Shown here: piece after piece, positions 16,733 to 26,302 of the stretch
How positions within the stretch are numbered: the stretch's first letter is position 1
How the letters are laid out: every line of letters starts with the position of its first letter
DNA from: Fluviicola sp.
Lineage (GTDB): Bacteria > Bacteroidota > Bacteroidia > Flavobacteriales_D > Crocinitomicaceae
Length of the DNA stretch: 64,000 bases
Direction: 5' to 3'
Assembly (NCBI GenBank): GCA_029866325.1
Contig: JARWZO010000031.1
Span: 62,001 to 126,000 of the forward strand
The notes under the pieces: model-generated
Seen by the model: only the letters and a program-made list of their open reading frames with translations
Databases searched by the model: none
What the model was told of the DNA's origin: nothing
Translations under genes and position numbers: made by a program

Positions 16733-19164
16733 TATATCACAAACGACAAACTGAATTTCACTGTCAGATTCTTTTCAAATTGCGGTACGGAGTAGTAACC
16801 ATAATTGTAAAAAATTCCGAGTCCAAAGCCGGAAGTATTTAAGTTGATCAATTTATCGGCAATGATTCCCACTTCATAATATCCTTTGTCCATACTTTTA
16901 AAAGGCAATTGTACCAACTCAAGACCAGTAGCGTCCATGCCCAGAACACGATGTTCTTCTTTGCGGTCAAACGAGCCAGTTCCCATGGCATGATGCACAC
17001 CAAATTGCGGACTTGTCCATTTTTTGCCCGTTTTAATCGGTTTGAACATAAAACGGGTGAAAATAGACACTTGTTCTTTGTTATAAAACATCGACGGCAA
17101 CATCGTTTCAAAGGAGTTCATCACCGAAAGATTCCAGTTACCACCAGTTCCCAAACTCATTTGGTTTAAAAACAAGGGAACATTCCCGGTTGTTTTTCCA
17201 GCACTGATCATGTAGGAAAATTTACCCACCGCACGAACAGGAATATCCTGCTGGATATCGATGTTTAATCGCAGGTAATCGAGAGCTGCCGCTTCAATTC
17301 CGGAAATACCTTTTGTTGCTTTCACTGAAATGCGCGGAAACATTGACCCTTTCGACACACGTTTTGTACCCAAATACATTACCTTTTCGCGAATGGTCCA
17401 GATAGCTTCCAAACTGGTTTCAGCCACATCAAACGTGCGATCGGGTGATAAGATTGTCCCGGATTCATTGTGGTATTCGTAATTATCCGTTAAACCAATT
17501 CGCTGATAACTGGCACTTGCCATTAGTTTGATACGCGGTGTAACATAACCCGAAAGGGCGACCTCTGCCTTGCGTTGTTTTTCCATATTCAGCACGTATA
17601 AATGGCGCGAAAACGAATTCAATGCCAAGCCCGGTTCTGCACTCAAAAAATTATAACCACCACGTTCAACCAGATCTTCTTGAAACGAAGCTTGCAATTG
17701 AATAAATTGTTTCGGAAACATCATCCATTTTGCGTAACCGCCGTATTTCCAATCTTTGTCACGTGTACCATAGCCGAAATATCCACCAACAGTTACACGT
17801 TTCATCAATTTTTTGCTGTTTTCAAGACCCAGTCCAAAACGGTATCCTTCGTAATCGCGGTAATCAAAGAGGCGCAACAAATCCAGTTGTACGTAGCCCA
17901 ACGGAATTTTTCCTTCGGCCAAACTTCCCAACGAAGAAAAGCGCTGATCCAGCTTATACACCTTCGAGATGCTATCAACCATAACATAAGTACGTTCTTC
18001 TTTATCCGTCAACTCAAACTTACGCTGCGCATCCCAATGAGTGCTATCTTTTTCATTCGCATCTTCAGCTGTTTGAATCGTAACGGCATTGAACCGCTGT
18101 TTAGAAAGATCTGCTCCGATCACCACATGTTCGATATAAGTGGAGCCTTTCCCAACGAGGAAGCTATTTTCCAAATTTTCATCGAGACGCAAAGCAGGGA
18201 AAACCGCTTCGGTAGACAATTTCACCGGAAACCAGCGTTTACCGTCAATGAGCGCATATTCCTGAATGATTTTCGGATCGATCCCTTCCGATTTTTCAGC
18301 CGGTTCAGCAATTACTTTTTCAAGCGCGTAGCCGTTTGAGTTGATGTATAACCAACCTTTCATACCGTCGAAATTTTTGTCTTTGCGTGGTTGAAAACGA
18401 ATGGTAAAGGTCGTGTCTCCGTTAACCACCGTTTGATCTTCCAAAATAAACAGGTAACGTCTGATACTTCCGAAAGCAAGCGGATTGATATAGGTTCTAC
18501 CAAGAATATTGAATTGATTTTCGTAAAAATTGAACGATTGTAGTTCGTTGGAAAAGGTAGAGAATGCCGGATCTGAAAACCCCGATACTTTGTAAGCAGT
18601 AATGATTTCTTTTTCGCGGTAAGGTGGCTCAAAATACTTTTGCGTTGTACTTTCCAGCATAAATAAGTGTTGTTCATTAAAGAACTTTTTCAAATCCAGC
18701 AGGTTGCTATCGGTTGTGTTTTCTGGGATTTTAGCCAAAGCATCTTGATCCATCGTAAACACAAATTTACTATAACTGGTGTACGTAAATGATTCGTCGC
18801 CCATTGGGTGATTCTTTTTACGATTGGCTATGGCAAGTTCCATGATACGTTCGGCAGGATTGACTCCTGGAACAATCGTAACTTCCTCCAAATCGCTAGC
18901 TTCTGCACGCAAATTGACTTGGGTACCAATAGCTGCAACAGCAAAAGTAGAATCGTAATATCCTTGCGCCTTAAAAAGGATTTCGGTTGCACCTTCAGGA
19001 ATCGTGAAAAAACCATCGATGTCTGCCAAAAATGGTGACCCGGGAGTTGGAATAACTTTTGAAAACGGGACAGGTTCTCCGGTCACTGCGTCAATCAATT
19101 GTGCCTGACGTTGCGAAAAAATGGTTCCCGAAAGAACTAAAAAGAAAAATAATAAACGTACCAT
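16732..19164 (-). CDS. DUF5686 family outer-membrane protein with carboxypeptidase-regulatory-like domain
   Basis: An 810-residue protein with a signal peptide (residues 1-17, ending FSQ), then a carboxypeptidase-regulatory-like beta-sandwich (about residues 20-95, QAQLIDAVTGEPVPFSKV) as in TonB-dependent receptors and related Bacteroidetes proteins. A long middle region follows, then a C-terminal part with alternating aromatic/hydrophobic strands ending KFSLSFVI, as expected for an outer-membrane barrel. This architecture matches DUF5686 proteins. No substrate can be proposed. It is a monocistronic minus-strand gene between two plus-strand blocks. Confidence 0.85.
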   Translation of the reverse strand: MVRLLFFFLVLSGTIFSQRQAQLIDAVTGEPVPFSKVIPTPGSPFLADIDGFFTIPEGATEILFKAQGYYDSTFAVAAIGTQVNLRAEASDLEEVTIVPGVNPAERIMELAIANRKKNHPMGDESFTYTSYSKFVFTMDQDALAKIPENTTDSNLLDLKKFFNEQHLFMLESTTQKYFEPPYREKEIITAYKVSGFSDPAFSTFSNELQSFNFYENQFNILGRTYINPLAFGSIRRYLFILEDQTVVNGDTTFTIRFQPRKDKNFDGMKGWLYINSNGYALEKVIAEPAEKSEGIDPKIIQEYALIDGKRWFPVKLSTEAVFPALRLDENLENSFLVGKGSTYIEHVVIGADLSKQRFNAVTIQTAEDANEKDSTHWDAQRKFELTDKEERTYVMVDSISKVYKLDQRFSSLGSLAEGKIPLGYVQLDLLRLFDYRDYEGYRFGLGLENSKKLMKRVTVGGYFGYGTRDKDWKYGGYAKWMMFPKQFIQLQASFQEDLVERGGYNFLSAEPGLALNSFSRHLYVLNMEKQRKAEVALSGYVTPRIKLMASASYQRIGLTDNYEYHNESGTILSPDRTFDVAETSLEAIWTIREKVMYLGTKRVSKGSMFPRISVKATKGISGIEAAALDYLRLNIDIQQDIPVRAVGKFSYMISAGKTTGNVPLFLNQMSLGTGGNWNLSVMNSFETMLPSMFYNKEQVSIFTRFMFKPIKTGKKWTSPQFGVHHAMGTGSFDRKEEHRVLGMDATGLELVQLPFKSMDKGYYEVGIIADKLINLNTSGFGLGIFYNYGYYSVPQFEKNLTVKFSLSFVI

Positions 19165-19228
19165 AAGTAAATGTTCTGAAGGTGTGACTGCGTAAAAGCC
19201 AAAAAGTTACAGGCGAAAATAGGATTTC

Positions 19229-19260
19229 TTTGTCAAAACGATCCTTTGTCGCTATTTTCG
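19229..19260 (+). promoter_or_regulatory. Promoter for the radical SAM gene
   Basis: TTTG at 19229-19232, a 20-nt spacer and TATTTTCG at 19253-19260 resemble the Bacteroidetes promoter, with a C in place of the third T of the TTTG. It lies 10 nt upstream of the ATG at 19271, so the leader would be very short. Confidence 0.5.
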
Positions 19261-19270
19261 TAGATAACAG

Positions 19271-20299
19271 ATGAGAAAAAGCTCCATAAACGATTCAGTG
19301 CGCATTTTGAGGATGCTGAGCTTTCAACGCGCATGGAATATCATTCGTTTGAAATGGTCTTTTCAATGGTCGAAATGGTTCAATAAGGCCTGGCATAGTG
19401 GAAATCCGTTTGCAGTGAGCATCGAGCCAACAACCGCCTGTAATCTGGGATGTCCGGCTTGTCCGAGTGGCTTAAAAGCATTTACACGACCAACCGGAAA
19501 ACTCGATTTGGAGCAACATGAACAATGGTTGGAGCAACTGAAAAAGCACACATTTTACATCAATTACTATTTTCAGGGGGAACCGTTCCTTCATCCTCAA
19601 TTCCTTGACCTCATCCGCGCAGCTAAAAAACACCGCATCTATACGGCTACTTCTACCAATGCGCATTTTATTGACGCAAAAAAAGCATTGGAAATTGTTG
19701 ATTCAGGGCTGGATCGGTTGATCATTTCCATCGATGGTCTCACGCAAGAAACCTATAGTTCCTATCGTGTTCACGGTCAGTTGGACAAAGTAATTGCTGC
19801 TTCAAAACACTTGGTGGCTGCCAAACGTGAGCGGAAACAACAGACACCTTTCCTAATCTTCCAGTTTTTGGTGGTAAAAGCCAATGAACACGAGATTGAC
19901 ACCTTACATGAATTAGCACACGAAATAGGAATAGACGAAATTCGGTTTAAATCGGCACAGGTCTACGATTACGAAAACGGTAATGAGTTGATTCCGGATA
20001 ATGAGCGCTATTCGCGTTATTACAAGAAAAAAGACGGAACGTATCGCGTAAAATTCAAAGGTGGTGATCATTGCTGGCGCATGTGGTCATCGGCGGTTTT
20101 AACCTGGGACGGTCAGGTTGTGCCATGCTGTTTCGATAAAGATGCGCAGCACACCTTAGGAACGCTCCAAACGGAATCGTTTTCAACGATTTGGAATAAC
20201 GATCGTTACCGCGATTTCAGAACTTCGGTTTTACAAGACCGGAATGCGATTGAAATCTGCACCAATTGCTCGGAAGGCGCAAAAGTTTGGGTAGATTAA
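19271..20299 (+). CDS. Radical SAM protein with SPASM domain
   Basis: A 342-residue protein. The [4Fe-4S] cluster motif CNLGCPACP gives the CxxxCxxC ligands Cys57, Cys61 and Cys64. A C-terminal SPASM-type region follows (about residues 265-342), with CWRMWSSAVLTWDGQVVPCC and a final CTNC pair for auxiliary clusters. SPASM proteins often modify peptides or act in cofactor and sugar pathways; no precursor peptide gene is visible next door, so the substrate is unknown. The N-terminal 45 residues are rich in Trp, Arg and Lys. Confidence 0.9.
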   Translation: MRKSSINDSVRILRMLSFQRAWNIIRLKWSFQWSKWFNKAWHSGNPFAVSIEPTTACNLGCPACPSGLKAFTRPTGKLDLEQHEQWLEQLKKHTFYINYYFQGEPFLHPQFLDLIRAAKKHRIYTATSTNAHFIDAKKALEIVDSGLDRLIISIDGLTQETYSSYRVHGQLDKVIAASKHLVAAKRERKQQTPFLIFQFLVVKANEHEIDTLHELAHEIGIDEIRFKSAQVYDYENGNELIPDNERYSRYYKKKDGTYRVKFKGGDHCWRMWSSAVLTWDGQVVPCCFDKDAQHTLGTLQTESFSTIWNNDRYRDFRTSVLQDRNAIEICTNCSEGAKVWVD

Positions 20300-20370
20300 A
20301 TTGCTTTAGTTACCAAACACACATTGAATCACAAAAAAATCACTTTTATGAACAACCATTCGTGTTTTGC

Positions 20371-20378
20371 TACGTTTG
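20371..20378 (+). promoter_or_regulatory. Possible -7 element (TACGTTTG) upstream of the first PKD gene
   Basis: TACGTTTG matches TANNTTTG. The -33 region has ATG rather than TTG at a 20-nt spacing. It lies about 70 nt upstream of the ATG at 20451. Confidence 0.35.
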
Positions 20379-20450
20379 TTTAAAAGACAACCATTGAAAA
20401 TCATGAATGTCTGCTACAACTGATTACAATTACTTTATATACGCTGCATT

Positions 20451-22874
20451 ATGTTTGCCTCATTAAAATTTCCGAATCACACTTCAACTCGGTCGATCAA
20501 ACGGTCTAAGATTGCTTTGTTCATGGCCTTTTTTCTATTCGGAGGTGCTGTTTCTCAGGCACAGACCGTTACAAACGGATCGTTTACAGGTATGACAGGA
20601 AACTCCGTAACGCCTCCGGGCTGGACCAACGTAACCGGCTACAATCCGGGATCGGGTATTGGGAGTTGGCCATCTGTGGATGTCTTAGACCTTGCCTTTT
20701 CCTCTTATTTTGGTAGTTCCACCGTTGCAGCAGCATTGTCACCTAATGGTGGAACATGGACAGGAATCAGTAGTATTCCTCCGGGAATGGAAAATGAAGC
20801 AATAGAGCAGGTTGTACCCGGTTTCACAATCGGAACAACTTACCAACTATCATTTTATGCTGCTAATTTCGGCGGTTCTCCATTTGATGATCCCGGAGTA
20901 GTGACAGGTTATATAAACGGTACAGCCGTTGCTGTGAGTCCAACCTTAAACTTAGTGCCAAACGTTTGGACCTACGTTAGTGGAACATTCATTGCCTCAG
21001 CCACTTCAATGACCGTTCAAATGGATGCCATTCACAATACGGGAGATGCCGGTGCTGGAGGCTACTATTCGGTTGACGGTGTTGAAATTATTCCCCTCAC
21101 TACATGTTTGGCAGGAAACAACCCACCAACATTGAGTGCTACATCTGTTTGCTTAACTACACCAACGTTTGACCTTACAGGAATTACTGCCAGCAATACT
21201 CCTGCTTCTACAAGCTTGACATGGCATTCGGCTACGCCGGCGACTAATGCAAACACGCTTGCCGTTGCAAATGCCGTTACAGAGGGAACTTATTATGCCG
21301 CTTTTTATGATGCGGTGAATGATTGTTACAGTCCAACTACTGCATTTAATGTCTATCCTGTCCCTGCTGCAGCTTTCACAGCACCAACAGTTTGCTCAAA
21401 CAGTCCGTCTTCTTTTACAGATCAGTCAACTGTTTCATCAGGAACCATCAGTGGTTGGGCATGGAGTTTCGGTGACGGTGGAACAAGTTTGGTTCAAAAT
21501 CCATCGCATACTTACATTGGTGCAGGAGCGACTTATAATGTAACACTTTTGGTGACTACTCCTCAGGGTTGTACCAATTCTATCACACAATCCGTAACCA
21601 CCAACGAGCCACCTGTTGCTGCATTTACTGCTCAGGCGGGATGTGCCAACAACCCGGTTGCCTTTACGGATCAATCTACAATCGCTTCAGGAACTATTGT
21701 TGCCTGGAACTGGAATTTCGGTGACGGTTCAAACAGCGCATTGCAAAATCCAACACATCAATACGCGGCGGCTTCCAATTACAACGTAACGCTTACAGTT
21801 ACTTCCGATTTGGGTTGCACCAATTCCATTACGATTCAGGTTTCAACAACTGCTCCGGTTGCTGCATTTACTTCTACAGTAGCATGCGAAAATAGTCCTG
21901 TAAACTTTACCGACCAATCAACAATCAGTGCCGGAAACATTACAGGATGGGCTTGGGATTTCGGCGACGGATCCAATAGTGCTGTTCAGAATCCGAATCA
22001 TGCTTATACGGCAGCTGGGAACTATACGGTTACGCTCTTGGTTACTTCCAATTTGGGATGTACAAACTCGGTAACACAACAAGTTACAGTTGCTCCAATT
22101 CCGGTAGCTGCATTTACTGCTCCAAACGCCTGTTCAGGAGTTCCGGTTAATTTCACGGATCTTTCAACTGTTGCCACCGGTACGATCACAGATTGGGATT
22201 GGACATTCGGAGACGGTGGATCAGCTGCAATCAGAAATCCGATTCATACATTTAACACAGGCGGTAATTACTCCGTAACATTGACCGTTACAAGCAATAT
22301 CGGATGTACCAACTCCATTACTCAGCCGGTTATTATTACCACAACACCGACAGCTTCATTTGACTTTACACCAAACGATCCGGACATTCTTAACCCAACG
22401 GTTCAGTTCATCAACACTTCGTCAAACGGAGTATCGTATAACTGGGATTTCGGTGGACTAGGTGGTTCAACACAAACCAGTCCTGCGTATACGTTCCCTG
22501 AAGAACCGGGTAGTTATACGGTGACATTGATCGCTTATTCCGGAACATGTACCGATACTGTAAAATCAAACATCGCAATCAAAGATGTGGTTATTTACTA
22601 TGTACCGAACTCGTTTACGCCTGACGGTGATGAATTCAACCAAACATTCCAACCGGTATTTACCAACGGTTTTGATCCGTATGATTTTAATATGCAGATT
22701 TTTAATCGCTGGGGCGAAGTGATCTTCGAATCAAACGATGCTACTGTTGGCTGGGATGGTTCTTACCATGGAAAATTGGTTTCAGATGGTATTTACACGT
22801 GGAAAATCGAGTTTAAAACATTGGCAACCGACGAGCGAATGATTATTCATGGTAACGTTAACAAACTTCAATAA
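20451..22874 (+). CDS. Secreted multi-PKD protein with T9SS type B C-terminal sorting domain
   Basis: An 807-residue protein with a long basic n-region and signal peptide ending near Gln38 (SQAQ). An N-terminal domain of about 180 residues (NGSFTGMTGNSVTPPGW onward) and a linker with LTWHSATPATN precede five PKD domains. The first four are close copies spaced 83, 81 and 82 residues (each with FGDG and GCTNS blocks); the fifth is divergent (WDFGGLGGSTQT). The last 90 residues (VPNSFTPDGDEFNQTF to IHGNVNKLQ) match the gliding-motility-type sorting domain that directs type IX secretion. It is probably a cell-surface or released adhesin-like protein. It shares its whole frame with the next gene. 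Confidence 0.9.
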   Translation: MFASLKFPNHTSTRSIKRSKIALFMAFFLFGGAVSQAQTVTNGSFTGMTGNSVTPPGWTNVTGYNPGSGIGSWPSVDVLDLAFSSYFGSSTVAAALSPNGGTWTGISSIPPGMENEAIEQVVPGFTIGTTYQLSFYAANFGGSPFDDPGVVTGYINGTAVAVSPTLNLVPNVWTYVSGTFIASATSMTVQMDAIHNTGDAGAGGYYSVDGVEIIPLTTCLAGNNPPTLSATSVCLTTPTFDLTGITASNTPASTSLTWHSATPATNANTLAVANAVTEGTYYAAFYDAVNDCYSPTTAFNVYPVPAAAFTAPTVCSNSPSSFTDQSTVSSGTISGWAWSFGDGGTSLVQNPSHTYIGAGATYNVTLLVTTPQGCTNSITQSVTTNEPPVAAFTAQAGCANNPVAFTDQSTIASGTIVAWNWNFGDGSNSALQNPTHQYAAASNYNVTLTVTSDLGCTNSITIQVSTTAPVAAFTSTVACENSPVNFTDQSTISAGNITGWAWDFGDGSNSAVQNPNHAYTAAGNYTVTLLVTSNLGCTNSVTQQVTVAPIPVAAFTAPNACSGVPVNFTDLSTVATGTITDWDWTFGDGGSAAIRNPIHTFNTGGNYSVTLTVTSNIGCTNSITQPVIITTTPTASFDFTPNDPDILNPTVQFINTSSNGVSYNWDFGGLGGSTQTSPAYTFPEEPGSYTVTLIAYSGTCTDTVKSNIAIKDVVIYYVPNSFTPDGDEFNQTFQPVFTNGFDPYDFNMQIFNRWGEVIFESNDATVGWDGSYHGKLVSDGIYTWKIEFKTLATDERMIIHGNVNKLQ
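21366..22343 (+). repeat. Four tandem PKD-coding repeats
   Basis: The conserved Phe codon of the AAFT block recurs at 21375, 21624, 21867 and 22113, giving periods of 249, 243 and 246 bp. The units share FTDQST, FGDG and GCTNSIT coding blocks. All spacings are multiples of three, as expected for in-frame domain duplication. Confidence 0.88.
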
Positions 22875-23042
22875 TTAAACGTCATTCTTGGACTATTCAT
22901 TCTTGAAATAGTCCCATACGTCGAATGATTCTGATGGTGATCGGTTGTTGATACAACCTTTCATTCCAGTCCTGCGTTTTATCTGTAATTAAGCTATTAA
23001 TCGTTCGGATCAATCTCATTGACCTGATTTATTCTGGAAATT

Positions 23043-24713
23043 ATGCAACGTGTCAACACTTTTTTCCGCTCTAAGATTGATTCATTGATCAACTTTCTTC
23101 CGCTGATCGTATTGGTTTCTTTCTGCGGAATCTTTTCTGTACAAGCTCAAAATGTACTCAATGGCTCGTTTACAGGAACCACCGGTAATTCGATAACCCC
23201 ACCAAGTTGGAATAACGTACTTGGTTACAATCCCGGAACGAATTTAGGGGTAAGTCCAACCGTTGATGTTTTGGACATCAATTTCACGGCCTACTTCAAC
23301 AATGCTGCCGTGGCCGTTTCACCTTCTCCCGATGGTGGAACTTGGACTGGAATCAGCAGTATTCCACCTGATTTTGAAAACGAGGCCATCGATCAGGTGG
23401 TGACAGGCTTCACCATCGGAACGCAATACCAATTATCGTTTTATGCTGCCAATTTCGGCGGAACGCCCTTTATTGATCCGGGAATTGTTACAGCGTATGT
23501 AAATGGTACAGCTGTTGCCGTGAGTCCGACCTTGAATCTGACTGCCAACGTTTGGACCACCGTTACGGGAACATTTGTCGCTTCTGCCACCTCAATGACA
23601 GTGCATCTTGATGCTATTCATACTACTGGAAACGGTGGAGTTGGTGGCTATTACGATGTTGACGGATTAACCATTGTGCCTACCATTCCATGCGGCGCAG
23701 GAAATACTGCTCCAACATTGAGTCAAACCTCGCTTTGTCTGATCACGGCTACTTATAACCTGAATAATGTCACTGCAAGCAATACTCCTGCTGGAACAAC
23801 ATTAACGTGGCACACCGCAACACCGGCTACAAATGGCAATACGGTTGGAAATCCATCCGCTGTGAGTTCAGGAGTTTATTACGCAGCATTTTATGATGCA
23901 GTAAACGATTGTTACAGTCCAACGCAACCCTTTACATTAAATCCTTTGCCGGTTGCAGATTTCAGCACTCCATCGGTGTGCATTGGCAGTGCTGTGAATT
24001 TTACAGATGAATCAACCGTAGGATTGGGTTCTGTGAATCAATGGAATTGGGCATTCGGTGATGGAAACACCAGTAATGTTCAAAATCCGACACATACATA
24101 CTCCGGAGGAAATACTTCTTACAACGTAACTTTGACAGTAACCTCGGCTGCTGGATGTTCCAATTCGGTGACACTTCCGATTACATTTTCTAATCCTGTG
24201 GCTTCTTTTACGTATTCTCCAACAAATCCGGATGTGTTAAATCCGACGGTTCAATTTACGAACACCTCAACCAATGCAACAACGTATGATTGGGATTTTG
24301 GTGGATTGGGCGGTTCAACACAAACCAATCCAAGCTTTAACTTTCCGAACATCGCCAACACTTATACCGTTACACTGATTGCGTATGCCGGAAATTGTAC
24401 GGATACAACCACCGCTTTGATCACGGTAAACGATGTATTGATTTATTCGGTGCCGAATGTTTTCAGCCCTGATAATGACGGAATCAACGACACTTTTCAG
24501 GTCGATACGGAAAATGCATCTGCCATTTCGGTTACTATTGTGAACCGTTGGGGAGAATTCATCAAAGAATTAGATGGTTTGACTGAAACTTGGGATGGTA
24601 CTTTCAATGGTAAAGAAGCCAGCGAAGGTGTTTATTTTTTCACCTATACTATCACCGATAAAGCTGAAAAGACCATTGAAGGACATGGATTTGTTCAATT
24701 GATTCGCAAGTAA
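23043..24713 (+). CDS. Secreted PKD protein with T9SS type B sorting domain (shorter paralog)
   Basis: A 556-residue paralog of the preceding gene with the same plan: signal peptide ending VQAQ, the same N-terminal domain (NGSFTGTTGNSITPPSW), the LTWHTATPATN linker, then only two PKD domains (one canonical, one WDFGGLGGSTQT type) and a sorting domain (VPNVFSPDNDGINDTF to FVQLIRK). Compared with the 807-residue copy it lacks three PKD repeats, which accounts for nearly all of the length difference. The two arose by tandem duplication; the direction of PKD gain or loss cannot be told here. Only 168 nt separate them. Confidence 0.9.
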   Translation: MQRVNTFFRSKIDSLINFLPLIVLVSFCGIFSVQAQNVLNGSFTGTTGNSITPPSWNNVLGYNPGTNLGVSPTVDVLDINFTAYFNNAAVAVSPSPDGGTWTGISSIPPDFENEAIDQVVTGFTIGTQYQLSFYAANFGGTPFIDPGIVTAYVNGTAVAVSPTLNLTANVWTTVTGTFVASATSMTVHLDAIHTTGNGGVGGYYDVDGLTIVPTIPCGAGNTAPTLSQTSLCLITATYNLNNVTASNTPAGTTLTWHTATPATNGNTVGNPSAVSSGVYYAAFYDAVNDCYSPTQPFTLNPLPVADFSTPSVCIGSAVNFTDESTVGLGSVNQWNWAFGDGNTSNVQNPTHTYSGGNTSYNVTLTVTSAAGCSNSVTLPITFSNPVASFTYSPTNPDVLNPTVQFTNTSTNATTYDWDFGGLGGSTQTNPSFNFPNIANTYTVTLIAYAGNCTDTTTALITVNDVLIYSVPNVFSPDNDGINDTFQVDTENASAISVTIVNRWGEFIKELDGLTETWDGTFNGKEASEGVYFFTYTITDKAEKTIEGHGFVQLIRK

Positions 24714-25070
24714 CTTAAAGTGATTTCTAGTACAGCATGAGTCTTAGTAAGTTCAACATGAAATGAGTGTGAATTTCAGTTCTATTTTAAAATTCGCAAC
24801 TCGAATTGAGAATAATACAATTGCATGAAAAGGCAGAAAAGAGAGGAGGCGGAGATATAGCCTATTCAATTGATTTAAAAATATTTACAAACACATAATA
24901 TTATGAAATCACGTGAGGTTTTAACAACATGATTTCATAATATTATGTGTTTTCGTTTTATCGAAAAAACACGTCTCTTCCTTCAAAGTAATACACCACA
25001 TTCTTATCTCACTTCGATTCAACTTAAAAGAGAACTAATTGTTATCTTCGCCCGAGTAAAATTTGAAACC
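24714..25070. other. 357-nt intergenic region before kbl, with one large palindrome
   Basis: I see no gene. It holds a small hairpin at 24791-24807 (AATTCG/CGAATT) and the 23-bp inverted repeat at 24889-24952. Past the palindrome, TATCTTCG at 25043-25050 resembles a -7 element about 20 nt ahead of the kbl ATG, but no -33 TTG is found at the right spacing. An open frame from 24945 to 25070 is an in-frame extension of kbl without family similarity. Confidence 0.7.
24889..24952. repeat. 23-bp perfect inverted repeat with 18-nt loop
   Basis: Bases 24889-24911 are the exact reverse complement of 24930-24952. Each arm contains the self-complementary core CATAATATTATG, so each arm can also fold or dimerise alone. 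It lies between two co-directional genes, roughly 120 nt before the kbl start. Confidence 0.95.
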
Positions 25071-26258
25071 ATGTACGGAAAATTGAAAGACCATTTGGCT
25101 GCGGAATTAGAAACCATTCAGGCGGGCGGAATTTTTAAACGCGAACGCATCATTACCTCTCCGCAAGGAGCTCGTGTTACTGTAAGTTCAGGTGATGAAG
25201 TTGTGATCATGTGCGCCAACAATTACCTTGGCCTTTCTTCGCATCCTGAAGTTATTTCGGCAGCAAAAGATGCCTTGGATACACATGGTTTCGGTATGTC
25301 ATCCGTACGGTTTATTTGCGGAACACAAGACATTCACAAAGAACTAGAAGCAAAAATAGCGCGTTTTTACGGAACAGAAGATACGATTCTTTACGCCGCA
25401 GCTTTTGACGCAAACGGAGGTGTTTTCGAACCGCTTTTCACAGAAGAAGATGCGATTATCTCCGACGAATTAAATCACGCGTCCATTATCGACGGTGTGC
25501 GTTTATGTAAAGCGCAGCGCTACCGCTACAAACACAGCGATATGGCAGATTTGGAAGAGCAGTTGAAAGCTTCACAAGCACAACGCTTCCGCATTATCGT
25601 TACCGATGGTGTGTTTTCTATGGATGGAGATATTGCTAAAATGAACGAAATCTGCGATTTGGCAGATAAATACAATGCTTTGGTAATGACAGATGAATGT
25701 CACTCGGCAGGATTCATCGGTAAAACAGGTCGCGGAGTTCCCGAATACCACAATGTAATGGGTCGCGTTGATATCATCACCGGCACACTTGGAAAAGCCT
25801 TGGGCGGCGCGATGGGCGGTTATACAACCGGTCGAAAAGAAATCATTGAACTATTGCGTCAGCGCTCACGTCCTTATTTGTTTTCCAATTCATTGGCTCC
25901 GGCAATCGTTGGTGCTTCCAACAAAGTATTTGATATCTTGAGTAATTCCACCGAATTGCGCGATAAACTAGAAGAAAACACGGCTTATTTCAAAGAACGC
26001 ATTTTAGCTGCCGGATTTGATGTAAAACCTGGCGATTCGCCGATTGTACCGATTATGTTGTACGATGCAGCGCTTTCGCAGCAATTTGCAGACAAGTTGT
26101 TGCAAGAAGGAGTTTATGCAATCGGATTCTTCTACCCGGTGGTTGCAAAAGGTCAGGCGCGCATCCGAACACAAATCTCAGCGGCTCACTCAAAAGCCGA
26201 TTTGGATAAAGCAATTGATGCTTTTACAAAAATTGGCAAGGAACTTGGTGTGATATAA
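25071..26258 (+). CDS. kbl: Glycine C-acetyltransferase (2-amino-3-ketobutyrate CoA ligase)
   Basis: A 395-residue PLP enzyme that cleaves 2-amino-3-ketobutyrate with CoA to glycine and acetyl-CoA in threonine breakdown. It is very similar along its length to the E. coli Kbl sequence as I remember it, including [34 protein letters not shown] and [15 protein letters not shown]. The PLP-binding lysine is Lys242 in [10 protein letters not shown]. The start at 25071 gives normal family length; the upstream extension from 24945 does not look like coding sequence. No tdh gene is next to it. Confidence 0.95.
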   Translation: MYGKLKDHLAAELETIQAGGIFKRERIITSPQGARVTVSSGDEVVIMCANNYLGLSSHPEVISAAKDALDTHGFGMSSVRFICGTQDIHKELEAKIARFYGTEDTILYAAAFDANGGVFEPLFTEEDAIISDELNHASIIDGVRLCKAQRYRYKHSDMADLEEQLKASQAQRFRIIVTDGVFSMDGDIAKMNEICDLADKYNALVMTDECHSAGFIGKTGRGVPEYHNVMGRVDIITGTLGKALGGAMGGYTTGRKEIIELLRQRSRPYLFSNSLAPAIVGASNKVFDILSNSTELRDKLEENTAYFKERILAAGFDVKPGDSPIVPIMLYDAALSQQFADKLLQEGVYAIGFFYPVVAKGQARIRTQISAAHSKADLDKAIDAFTKIGKELGVI

Positions 26259-26270
26259 AGTAAAAAATTA

Positions 26271-26278
26271 TATATTTG
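26271..26278 (+). promoter_or_regulatory. Possible -7 promoter element (TATATTTG)
   Basis: TATATTTG matches TANNTTTG and lies 24 nt before the ATG at 26303. A TTG is present upstream at 26245-26247, but the spacing (23 nt) is longer than usual. Confidence 0.4.
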
Positions 26279-26302
26279 AAAACTATACTATTTTAATAGA
26301 CT

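Noticed and set aside
17602..18339. 245-residue frame on the plus strand inside the DUF5686 region
   Set aside because: It lies wholly opposite the clear DUF5686 gene, with unlikely composition (rich in Phe, Ile, Arg) and no domain; it is a shadow.
21366..22343. Regular 245-bp repeats as a possible CRISPR or non-coding array
   Set aside because: The spacing is in multiples of three inside one open frame and encodes PKD domains.
22890..22914. Hairpin GGACTATT/AATAGTCC after the first PKD gene as a terminator
   Set aside because: No T tract follows, so it does not meet the terminator criteria used for the others.
24945..25070. N-terminal extension of kbl
   Set aside because: It starts inside the palindrome and does not resemble Kbl; the ATG at 25071 gives the family length.
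25071..26258. Serine palmitoyltransferase instead of Kbl
   Set aside because: Both are alpha-oxoamine synthases, but motifs such as SVRFICGTQ and [15 protein letters not shown] fit Kbl better.
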